Below, one piece after another: positions 37,601 through 47,740 of a stretch of 64,000 bases of DNA. How positions within the stretch are numbered: position 1 is the first letter of the stretch; each line of letters opens with the position of its first letter. The translations under genes and the position numbers were made by a program. The stretch is from Struthio camelus. Its lineage: Eukaryota > Chordata > Aves > Struthioniformes > Struthionidae. Where the stretch lies: contig NC_090956.1 in the NCBI RefSeq assembly GCF_040807025.1, positions 4,762,517 to 4,826,516 on the forward strand. Reading direction: 5' to 3'. Under the pieces are notes generated by a model. The model was not told where the DNA came from and made no database searches. It worked only from the letters and a program-made list of their open reading frames with translations.

Positions 37601-40600
37601 GAGCTTGGAGAAGGGGAGCTCCCCCAGATTCAGTTTCTTTATGACGGGTGCTCTAAAACGGCTTAATCGTAAGCACATGGTTATTTCATGCTATTCACAG
37701 AAGCCCATCGATAAGGAGTGTCTGTTGCTAAAACAGCTCTGGCTCTCTTGAACACCAAGGCGTCCTTCATCCCTGCGCTGGCCCCGTTTTTGCTGCAGCC
37801 CTGCAGATGCCCCGTTCCGGTTACGGCCCAGGCTGCTCTTATATCGCCCGTTCCCTGTCGCGCGGAGGCGCCCGCGAGGAACAGTCCCCCCCGTTCTCGC
37901 TGATCTGGGAATGATTTGAAACAAAACCCCTTGGTCTGTTGGAAGTCTCTGTTGTGAAAATCATTTCAAGTTTATTAGTAACGGCTGCGGCTGCACATGT
38001 GTGAAGAAGAAAGCAGTAAAGAGCCAAGAAGAGGGGAGGCAGTGGCGATGGTAAATGTGCTTTCAGGCGCTTTCTAAAGGTTGGGGCGGAGAGCACAACC
38101 CAGAAATAATTCCAGGTCCCTTGTCTCGCCTCTTCCAGGAGGCAGGCAGCCGTTTCCCTATGACGCTTAACTAAGGAAGATACCAAGAAACCTAATAGAT
38201 AAAAACAGAGCTTTGAAAAGCTTTATCGATAGTGTTTTTGTTCCAGGCGAAAGGTTTTATTTGAGGGTTTTATCTCTGTGCGACTTGTAGAGCTTCCTCT
38301 CTCTCCTTTCTGCTGCTCTGTTTTCTCTTCCCTGATGGGCTGTTTTTGTTTTTTCCGGCCGCTTTTTCTGTGCGCAAGCAGAGCGTTGCGCAGATGCCGC
38401 GTGCTCTTTCTCCAAGAGCATTGTGGAAATTTGCCTCCCGTTTGTTGCAGTGAAAAGGTGCTTCGCTTAGCAACCAAGCCCAGCTCTTTATTTAGTCGGT
38501 GCACGGCCCGCCGTGAGCCGAGGCAGAGCCACCCTTTCTGCTGTGATTGGCTGCGTGCTCTCCGCATTCCCTGAATTCAATGGGAGATGGCTGAAAGGAA
38601 AAACCCTTCTGCGTGCTGAGATGCAGCCAGATCCTTTTGCAAGGGAAGACCGGTCAGCTAATGGCCATCCCTCTCTCAGGCCATCCCCGGGGTCGCATGC
38701 ATTTCTTTCGGCTCGTGGGATTCAAGGCGGAGCTGCAAAGAGCATCCCGCCGTCTGTTGTGGGGCGAAGCCCGGTCCTGTATTGCCATTTAAAATGCAGA
38801 TTGTAAGAATCATGTTGGTTTTACGCAGCACTTGCAGATAAGGAAGGTAAATGCATCTCTGAAGTCCTTTGCGTTTTTTCACTTGGCCGCCCGCCCTCTG
38901 CGTGATGCCGTGGAGGCTGGCAAGCCACGCTACAGCATCGCTCTGTGCCTTCCCCGGTAGGAAGGGGGCCAGGACGCCTCCTTGCTTGGAAAGTGAGCGG
39001 TCTGGCCAGTGCTGAGAACCACCCCCCCGGGCTCTTTGGGGGTTTGAGTGTGTTTGGCTGTAGGCAAGGCAGCTGGCAGGAAGCTGACTTGACAGGAGAA
39101 ATCCCTTCAATCCGCCCAGCCTGTGAGCAGGCTCTTAACAATGTGATCCTTTACTCAGGGACTTGAACCCGCTCGGGAAAGTGGACACGAGAGGCTTGTA
39201 AGACTGCGCTGGAGCTTCCACCCTGGGTGACATTAGGTGGCTTCTTACCACCACCGCCAGCCATGAAGTCACTCATGAAAACTAGAGTTTTGCTGTGGCT
39301 GCTTTACCTATAGGTGACTCTTTCTTCTCTTTCTTCCGCTTACTTTGGGATCGGAAAGCAGCCTTCGCTTCTCAAGCGATTAGGTCTGCATTGCAAAAAT
39401 ATCACCGTTGTACCTGGGGAATATCTGCAGCGCTGAGACCTGTTCTTATTCTATAATTCTGACCTGTTCCAGTGCAATGTGCAAGAGCCAACTTGTGGCA
39501 TCAGCTTTTCCTCATGGATATATCCTAAAATTACCTTACTGTATGCCTCTATCGCCAACTTTTTGTTCCAGCTAGAACGTGAATCTTTCCTAAAGCCTGC
39601 AGGTATTGAACTGGGCTGTGCATTAATCACTTGCCAAATTTAACGTCGGGTTTTGGTTTTTTTTTTAATAGGAGGGTGCATAGTAGAGTGTGTTATGTTG
39701 GAGGCTGGCTGGCAGGTCGCCCTCCGCGAAAGGCCTCAGGCCGCGGGGACAGTCAGCGTTTGCCCGCCGGTGCGTGCTGCAAGGCTCGCCCTCTCCTGCC
39801 ATCCGAGACGGCCTAGGGCTGAAGAGGGATCTCCGGCGGCGGCCTGTAACAGCGATCCGTTTTTACGCCGTCCCTGCGCGATGGGCGTCGCGTTGGAGCG
39901 CTGGCGGATGGGGTTGCTGTTGGGCGTTCGCCCCGCGCTCTGGGAGCTGCGGGGATTGAAGTCGGGGCCGCCCCGGGTGCCGGCGGGCAGTGGGCTGCCT
40001 CGGGCCGGCCTTAGTGCGGCGGTGAGCCCCCCTCGCTGCGGGCTCTTGGGGCGTCCAGTTCCTCGGGACTGACCGGTACCAGCCGCTGGGCTGGCAGAGG
40101 CTGCCACAGCAAGGGGCGTTGAGCGGGTCAGCCTGGCTCCGAGACGGCGGTTTCGCGGCGCCTGGGCTGAGCTCAGAGCACCCTTTCGGGGGGGGGGTTA
40201 TCCCTGGACTGGGAGCGACGGCTACTGGTTAGAAGGGACCCCTCAGCAATTTAGGACTTCTCTGTGTGTTTCTCTGCTTTAAGGTGAGAATTGTGTCTTT
40301 GCGCCATCTCTTATTTATCATATAATTAAAAAAAAAAAAAAAACCTGCCGGTACATTTTTTCCAGTAAGTGGAAATGATGTGAGAGAGGTGGCTATTTCT
40401 GTTCTCATTCTCAACTATATTGGAAAAAAATACATGGGGGAGGGTGGGAATTGAAAGCTTTGGGGCCACCCGTTTAGGAGCGCTGTTTGGAAAGCAAAGG
40501 GCTGCAGGATGGTTGGTTGCCTGTTGCTGAGTGTGCCCAGGTTGCGGTGTTCTCCAGCCAGGAAAACTAGCAATCTGATACTTGGAGGGTAATTAGAAGT

Positions 40601-43544
40601 TCTGTATAGGTTCAGAAGAGCCATTCTTCAGCACTTTTTATGGAGATAGATAGGCTGTAATTAACAGTCCATGGAAGCAGCCTGTTTGGAAAAAAAGCAC
40701 GTGCTGGAAAGTCTTAATTTTAGCCATTGACTCAAAGAATAATCAAAGGGAGGGAAGTATCGAGTTTGATGGCTTTCTGCAGATTAAGATAACTTTGGTC
40801 TCCCAGGGAAACCTTATCTGGTGCGGGGAGGAGGGGATGTCTTAGCAAGCTCCTCAAGCCTCGCTGCTAGACATGTGCAGGACCGTAAGATTGGAATTGG
40901 GAAACTGGCTAGACTTAAAATAATGTCAGCGTAGCTACACACGTGAAGCATATTTCATAAGCTAATCCCAGAGCACTCTTCAGAATAGAGGATATTTTCC
41001 ACATTGAGAGTGTTCAGGAAGAAATTTATGGGTTTTGGCAATCCTGGAAATAGGATGAATAAAAACTAGGCAGACTCTTGCACACTGTGGGGTATGTAGG
41101 GCTTGGAATGTCCCTCCCGCTCCGCTCTTAGCGCTTGCAAATGAACTGCTGAAGCAAACCAAATGCTCTCTCGTATGCAGGTAAGCCCAGAGTGCTCGAT
41201 GCCTGGGGCAGGTGTTCTGTATCATACAGCAGCTCCTGTTCTTGGCCTTCTTTCCTAACGACGAACATCAAAAGTGCAGACACTGTCCAGGAGGCTTGAC
41301 TATTCTCATTTGTCTTCAGAAAATGCCAGGTAGCGTTTCGTCCCACTGGGCACAAAGTAGCAGCAAATGCAACCCTGCAAAGACTTAGAAAGACCTCTGT
41401 TGCCATCGATGTACATATGGCCACCAGAAGCATCTGCTACCTGGCACTGAAAGGGAGTTGTGCCTTTAGTTATTTGGTGTGATTTTTATTACTTTGATAG
41501 CTGTCATGTGCTGTGCAGCAACAAAGAAACTCATTTTTCGCAGCCCTTCGTGGGAGTGGGCAGGTGATGTGGAAACACAACTTGGAGTGATTCTCTGCTT
41601 TCATGCCAGTGCTAGAATGGCTTTGTATGAAGTGTGAGAGCTGCCTGGACCCTGTGGTTCGTTTGTGCCCAGGACTGTCCCTTTAGGCATGCTTTTCTAG
41701 CTCAGGACTTGCATAGTCGTCGTCTTCTAAGGCTGTTTTTGTCTATCCTGCTCTCTTGATCTAATAAAAGGTAGCGTAGACACCTGCAGCCACCTGAGGC
41801 TTACTTGCTTTGTTTGGTCTGGCTGTTGTTGGTTGGGGTGAGGGGCTGGGGGGGGGGGAAGATGAGGGACTGGAGGATCCTTTCAGTTCCTGGCTTGCCC
41901 TTGTGTTCTCTTTGAGCAGCAGGTTTGAATATTCTTAGCATAGATGGACATTAAAAGAAACATATTGGGATTTATGTCTTCCTCAAAGTTACAGATAAGA
42001 TCTAAATGGCCTCGTTACAGCACCGTTTAGCTACTAGAGCCAGGATTTAAGTTGTGTTAATTCCAGCTGTTGGGCCAAAAACTCTAGAAGTGCTAGTATA
42101 GTGTAAATATTTAATAGACTATTGCCATTTAAAAGATTAACAGCTCTCCAGCAACTCTTTAGGCGGAGCTGGGTTGCTGTTCTCTGGTTTCTATCAAGTC
42201 AATGAATTTTAGCACTGATCTGGAAAGCTGATCTAAGCCTCTTAGTCATACTCCACAGAGTATGCTTGGCTCTGTGCGAGTTACTTGTACTGCAGTCCGC
42301 TATCGCGCTCTTGCCCTTTGACTAAACCTAGGTCAACCCCAAATGAAAACTATTTGGCCCAATTTACTTTTTTTTTGGGGGGGGGGGGGAGGTGGGGGAA
42401 GACAAAAACATATGGTGAAAAGCAAGCAGCAGGGATGAGAGTGGAAACTTGCTGCAGCAAAAATTAGCCCACTGACTTTTTATCCTCCTTTAATTTTAGG
42501 AAGATGATGAGAAGATAATCCAAGAGATTCAGAAAGAGGCTGAAGAGGAGCAAAGGAAGAAAAACGGAGGTAAGTCAGTCTTTATCTGTGATTAGATATC
42601 ACATTGAAGATGACAGGAGAGCATAGGGTTCCCAGCTGCTGACAGATCTCTGGTTCTTGACTTCTTCCCAAGGCCTGGCCACTTACAGGCTTCTCAGTAC
42701 AATGCTGTGCTGCACCATGCTTCACTGAGACCTTGCTCCAGAGAAGTGTGTGACCCCCCCCCCCCCCCTTCCCGTCCCTTCTGGGAACCGCTTCAGCTTC
42801 AGAAGTGCTGTTGCTTGCAGGCTCTTAGCTGGGAACGTGGAGACACACGGCTCGTGTCCAGCTCTCAAAGGGTGTCGTGGATGAGCAGACCTGTGTCTCC
42901 TGTCTGCTTGGCAAAGTAGCTGAAGGGCAGCAAAGCCTCTGCGCTCTGAGGTGGAGGAGCAAAGGCATACAAGGGGCAGCCCCACACCCTAGCGAGCAGG
43001 ACTTGCTGCTGAAAGTAGCCAGCCTGGCCTGTGCCCTGCAGCCCCTGGAAAGCATGAGGGAGCATGAGCAGTGAAATTAAGGGTGTGAGGGGCAAACTGA
43101 GATGCTGCAAGGAACGTGCTGGAGAAGGGGATGGAAGGTGCCACTAGCAAGCTTAAGACTGTTGGCCAAGCTTGGTGGGTTTGGGTTGTGGGACGACTGG
43201 TTCTTTTCTTTCCTCCCTCTGCAGAGAACAGTTTCAAGCGGATTGGCCCTCCTGTGGAAAAGCCCATGGAAAAGATCCAGAGAGTTGAAGTCATCCCCAG
43301 ACCTGTTCCTCAGAACCTCCATCAGCCCCGAATGCCTCCTTACCCCTTTGTGCACCCTCCCTTCCCGCTACCTCCTGTCCGTCCCATTTACAATAACATC
43401 CCCCTCAACATAGGCCCTATCCCCGCCCCCTATGTGCCCCCTTTGCCTAACATGAGGGTGAACTATGATTTTCCCCAGATCAACGTTCAGCTGGAGCACA
43501 ACTTGCCTATGCACTTTGGCCCTCAGCCTCGGCACCGGTTCTGA
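31554..43544 (+). CDS. RNF216: RNF216 (TRIAD3), 3' part: RBR E3 ubiquitin ligase, last four coding exons
   Basis: The join 31554-31651, 34151-34373, 42500-42569, 43225-43544 gives 711 nt, 236 residues plus TGA, with phase kept at every junction and canonical GT-AG sites. The protein begins in the IBR domain end ([13 protein letters not shown]), passes through RING2 (CHKC...[15 protein letters not shown]) and an acidic helix ([18 protein letters not shown]), and finishes in a proline-rich tail ending FGPQPRHRF. This order and ending are those of vertebrate RNF216. RBR ligases take ubiquitin from E2 at RING1, load it on a RING2 cysteine, then pass it to substrate. RNF216 is known to favour K63-linked chains, targets including TLRs, RIP1, Beclin-1 and Arc are reported, and human loss causes Gordon Holmes syndrome. 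The 5' part, with the RING1 and most IBR exons, lies left of the window. Identification is near certain; the exact family comparison is from memory. Confidence 0.97.
31652..34150 (+). other. RNF216: RNF216 intron, 2.5 kb
   Basis: Bounded by the donor GTAAGT and an acceptor ending TTGCAG. Contains a poly-A18 run at 32776-32793. I see no additional exon or mobile element. Confidence 0.9.
34151..34373 (+). CDS. RNF216: RNF216 exon: RING2 with catalytic cysteine
   Basis: The acceptor TTGTGTTGCAG ends at 34150 and the donor GTAAGT starts at 34374; 223 nt. It encodes [18 protein letters not shown], then the RING2 core [19 protein letters not shown] and [17 protein letters not shown]. By alignment to RBR ligases (for example the GGC of parkin RING2), the Cys of SEGC, codon 34224-34226, is the thioester-forming catalytic residue. 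It is intact here, as are the zinc-binding cysteines, so the copy looks functional. The exon ends in phase 0. Confidence 0.97.
34374..42499 (+). other. RNF216: RNF216 intron, 8.1 kb
   Basis: Bounded by the donor GTAAGT and an acceptor ending AATTTTAG. Contains a CpG-rich block (39690-40200), poly-A16 at 40328-40343 and G13 at 42377-42389. No exon recognized. Confidence 0.9.
39690..40200. promoter_or_regulatory. intragenic CpG island in RNF216 intron
   Basis: About 500 bp very rich in CpG and GC (for example GGCGTCGCGTTGGAGCGCTG) within a moderate-GC intron. Overlapping stop-free frames occur on both strands (+ 39653-40072, - 39736-40107), as expected of GC-rich DNA, and none resembles a known protein. 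A GTGAGC donor-like site lies near 40022. It may be the promoter of an internal RNF216 or noncoding transcript. Confidence 0.55.
42500..42569 (+). CDS. RNF216: RNF216 exon: acidic helix after RING2
   Basis: The acceptor TTAATTTTAG ends at 42499 and the donor GTAAGT starts at 42570. The 70 nt encode 23 residues plus one base: [20 protein letters not shown] and a few more. The charge pattern predicts a long helix. In RNF216 a helix directly after RING2 is known to form part of the active RBR-helix unit that binds acceptor ubiquitin. Confidence 0.95.
42570..43224 (+). other. RNF216: RNF216 last intron, 655 bp
   Basis: Donor GTAAGT, acceptor CCCTCTGCAG. Contains C15 at 42754-42768. Open frames run across it on both strands but have no family resemblance. 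Confidence 0.92.
43225..43544 (+). CDS. RNF216: RNF216 last coding exon: proline-rich C-terminus
   Basis: The acceptor TCCCTCTGCAG ends at 43224; 320 nt to TGA at 43542-43544. The peptide starts [17 protein letters not shown], continues into a Pro-rich run ([17 protein letters not shown]) and ends [17 protein letters not shown], the usual vertebrate RNF216 end. The tail is likely disordered. An upstream in-frame ATG at 43116 is intronic and is not the start. Confidence 0.97.
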
Positions 43545-46500
43545 CCTGGTTCAAATAGCACTTGGAGTAGAGTCACTGCAGGGCAAAGCCCCCGCCCCCC
43601 CCCCATAATCCCAGCCCTCTTCCTGCTTCAGCCACTCTCGTTTTAGCCAGCTGCAAGGGGATCTGCTGTCTCACATGTACCAGCACTGCACCCATATCTG
43701 TAGCTTCTCTGAACCTTTACAATCAAACATTTTGATCTGTCTTGGAGCAGGGCTTGGTGCTGCATTTCCAAGGGTCTCTTCCTCTGTTGGGCATCCCGAT
43801 GCTTTAATTTGGCAGAGCCTGTTCAGCCAGCTGCTGAGAGAGGAAGTGGCATTTGTGGAGCGCAGGGATGCAGCTGGTCCTTGGGGGCAGCACAGCTTTC
43901 CTAAAATCCTACCTTTCTGTCGGCTAGAACAGCTGCTGCGTTTTCAAGACTGAGTCTTGGGGAAAGAGAGGGGAGACCTGGCATCTGAATAAGACCTTCA
44001 GTAACAAAATAACAGGGCTCAGCTGCTCCAGCCTTCCGCCTGGGAAGCGGCATGAGGCTGTGGTTCCCATGTTCTCCAGTATCCCTGTAACCTGCTATCA
44101 TTCCCCAGCAGAAAAAAAGCGTTAAAAACAAGCAAATCTGGCATCTGTTACCCTGTGAGGAGAGTGGTGGGATGCAGAAGCCATCTTGTTGCCAGATCAC
44201 AGTAGGCGGCCCAGAGCCATGTTCTGTCTCAGGGCTTTAAGACAAGACTTGGGCACCTTAATTTTGGGGAACTGAAGTTGCCCCCTTTGAAGAGCTCACT
44301 TTTTTTTTTTCCCCAGAAGCGGGTGCCTCGCAGCTTCCAAAATGTGGGCCTTAGCTTTGTTCTGATCTGGGCATCCCAAATCCCCATTTACTTCTGGCAA
44401 CAGTCAGCAAACAGTTGGAAGAAGCCTCTGGAGCATAAGTTTTATACTTCATTACAAAACTGCTTGGGCAGAAACCCACTTAAATCCATAAACAGTTCTG
44501 TGCGTGATATGTGCTGTCGCATAAGAATTGGTAACTACCTATGTAGTTATGCAGGAGGGCAGCTGTGAGCCTAGAGCCTCCTGTTAGTTAAAATCGCTGC
44601 AAACGAACAGGCAACTGTCGTCTTGTGCTGTAGGAAGCTGGCTGCTTCTGGTATGTTTAGTAACTTCTGCAAACGTGTGTTTTGGTTCAATTGGCTTCAG
44701 AAGGCTGTGTTAGAAGGCAAACAGAAGTATTGCTGGGCTTAGGAAGTGAGGATTTAGGAAAAGCAAAGTTTCCTTGTAGGAAGCAGGGGGTGTAATTGCT
44801 GCCTGAGCTTATAGGAAGTGCTGGGCCTGGGAGAAGAGCATTACTGCAGAGCCCTTTCCGCCGTTACTGTACGGTCCGGTACAGCCCCCTTTTAGAAGAG
44901 AAAACGGTTGGAGGGAAAAAGCCTCCTCCCAGAAGTGTTGGATTAGTTTTCACCAGTGCAATTGTGTGGTGTTTCCCCGACTTGTTTGGTCTGTGCTGCA
45001 TCCCGCTCTTCCCTGCTGAGAACCAGCACAGCTCATTTCCCCTCTCTTCCCCCACCCCGCCATGTATTAACATCCAGGTGTCCATTGGTTTTGTTTTTTT
45101 CAGGTAAAACTTCCTGCCTCTGCCTTATGACTTCTGTCAAATCCTCCCTAGCTTGCAGCTCTCCATAACGCGCTCGGCGTCTGCTCGGGCGCTGAGCACG
45201 CGACGAACCGAGAAGCGCCTTGCTGTGCCGCGGGTCGAGGACGGGCCAGGGCTGGGCCGCCGGTGCGATGCTCCCAGCGGGAGAGGCGGCCTCCGCCGTG
45301 GCCCGGGGCAGTGCTCCCCGGGCGGCGCGAGGTGGCCTCCCTGCTGGCAGCAGGATCGGTGCCTCTGGGAGGGTTTTGCAGAAGGGTCTTCCCTGCCTTT
45401 TGGAGCAGGCACAGCAATTTCTCTGCTCTCGAACACTTCCTATAGACTGAAACGCGCCCTGTGAAGTGCGCTCCTCCAGTTTCCCCAGTACCATTGTCTC
45501 TAGCATTAATAACCAAGTGGTTATTCACTTGCTGCTATTTTTTTTTTAATTTATTTCTGGAAGTAGTCCAGGGACTGTAATGGCTTCTCGATTGCTGCTC
45601 AGCTGGGCTTTAGCCAGGTTTAAATCCTACCTTATACCAACTGATTCCTGTAGTAGCCAGGAGCAGTGGTGCCACGCTGGATTTGGGGAGGGCTGTGGTA
45701 ACAGGCTGGCCTGCTGGGTGGGCAGAGATTTTACCCGGAGTCGTCGTCAGAGCAAGCAGGGTTGGCTTCCCCTTAGAGAAGGGGAATCCTGTCCTTAAAC
45801 AGCCACCGTCTAGTAGGCTTAAGGGCTGGCTTTGACTGAGCTTTCTAGGCTTTCTCCCTGGCAGGGTTGAACTTGTGCTCCAACAGCCGCCCGTGCAAAC
45901 GTGGGTCAGCTGCCGAGGTAGGTTGAACAGCCTGGGGACAGCTTAGCTGCTCAGCTGGGAGCCCAAACTATGAAGCAAACCAGGCCATGGAAGAAGAAAC
46001 TCTGCCTCCCCATTTGTCCCTCACGGAGTGATAGTTGCTCGCTGAAATCTTCTGATAAAGCAGGTACTCACGTAACACACGGTGCTTTTGTGGGGAGCCC
46101 GTGGCTATTGCGTGTGCTGTGTGGGAGCTTCCTCCATCCCGCGTGCCAGGCACGTTTGCTTTAAATGCAGCTGCAAGAGAAGATGCCTCTTGCCGTGCTC
46201 CTTTCCCTCCACGCGAGGTGGGGTCAGAGGTTCTGCAGCAGGGGCTGGACAGGAGAAGACATCTCCCAAAAAGAAAGTCAGAAATGCCAATTCTTCCCAA
46301 GCGTCAGGCCAGTCTCTGTAGATAACACGCCGTTGTAGTATGAGTTGGAGATGGCAGTGAGGGCAACCAGCTCTGTGCTTCCCCGCTTGTCTCCAGCTGC
46401 TCGGAGTTGACTTCATCTGGTCTCTGGTTTATGCAGAGGACCAAAGAGGGAGGGTGGTCTCCTGCGGCGGAGGGGTTTCGTTGCACTGCCCCGTCTCGTG

Positions 46501-47740
46501 GTCAGCATGCAGTAAAACTGCTCTGCTAGCACGAGCTCTTAAAAGAGGCCGTGTTGTGCTGGTGTTGCAGGAGCTCGTCTTGCTGTTCCGCTCTGCGGAG
46601 GAAGAGCCACCTCCCGTTGGTACAGGCAGGATCCCTCAGAACCGCAGAGCTGTGAGCGCTAGTAAAAATTATCATCTCATCCAACCTTTTGATATATGCA
46701 TCTATAGATACACAGCTATCGAGACTTAAGCCTTGGCAGAGGGAAGCGCAGAGACGAAGGAGGAGCAGCAGGTAGAGTTGGTGAGGGAGGCGCCGTGTCC
46801 AGGTCTGCCTTCGCGGCTGGGCTCAGCGCTGCCTCCCCCGGCCTCTCCCCACGAAGAGCCTTTGCAGAAGGTGGGTTCAGGTGCGGCACCTTCATACGAG
46901 CATGTTGTGCTGCTGTGGAGCAATAGCCAAGGTCACGGGAGAGTCCTGTGGAGTTGGGAGAAGAGAGACGTTTCCTCCCTATCCCTTGCAAAATGATGAG
47001 TTTATCTGGCGTCTGAGAGGCGAGAAATCCGCACTTGGCCCTTTCACGTCCTTTATGCAGCTGCCGTCCACCCAGGGAGATCTGCTTGGCTTCCCGTGCA
47101 GCCCATGGGCTGCCTTTGGGCCCCTGTTGTATCTGCGTCTGTGCTTCTCTTGCCAAGAAAATACTCAAAAATAGTCAAATCGTCAAAAGTTTTGACTAAA
47201 AATCACTCCGCAGCCAAAAGGAGAGCGTGGCTGCTCCTTCCCGCTAACGCGAGAGGCTCTGAGCAGTTGTGGGCTCTGATACAGGTTGGGTTCATGTTGG
47301 TGTTTAAAAAAAAAAAACAACCAACAGAAAAAATCTGTGTTTTGAACTCTACATCCCATCCCCTCTTCTACCCTGCAGCCCTTCTTTAAACCCGTTGCCC
47401 TTAAAGGGAGGCAGGGAGGTTGCTGTGCCCAAGTAGATCCTATAACAGGTACTTCATGTGGTTGATTGCAGTGTCCCATTTTACTTGCCTTAAAGGTGGA
47501 GAGAGAGACTTAGTATTTGCACTTAGCAAAACATTATATTAAAAGAGAAGAAACCCTGTAAAGATGTGCATGTTCTGCAACTTTGTATAACAATAGCCGA
47601 AAATGAATAGGTGGTTTATTAAAAAAATATTTTTCTTTACCTTCTGGTAGTAAACTGTTCTAATATTCAGTGTGTAAAAAGTTTCTGTATTATATTGTAA
47701 TTTGAATTTTTGTAAATAAATTTGTGCACTCTGGCTTTCA
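43545..47740 (+). other. RNF216: RNF216 3' UTR (probable)
   Basis: From the stop codon to just past AATAAA at 47715-47720, the first such hexamer I see after the stop. About 4.2 kb, which is long but plausible for this gene. It contains a CpG-rich patch near 45170-45350 and no intron that can be demonstrated. The boundary is inferred from the poly(A) signal. Confidence 0.65.
47715..47720 (+). terminator. RNF216: RNF216 poly(A) signal AATAAA
   Basis: The canonical hexamer sits in TTTGTAAATAAATTTG and is followed about 30 nt later by a GT/T-rich downstream element (CTGTGCTTTTGTTGCTG). It is the only AATAAA noticed downstream of the stop, in an AT-rich pocket. Confidence 0.75.
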
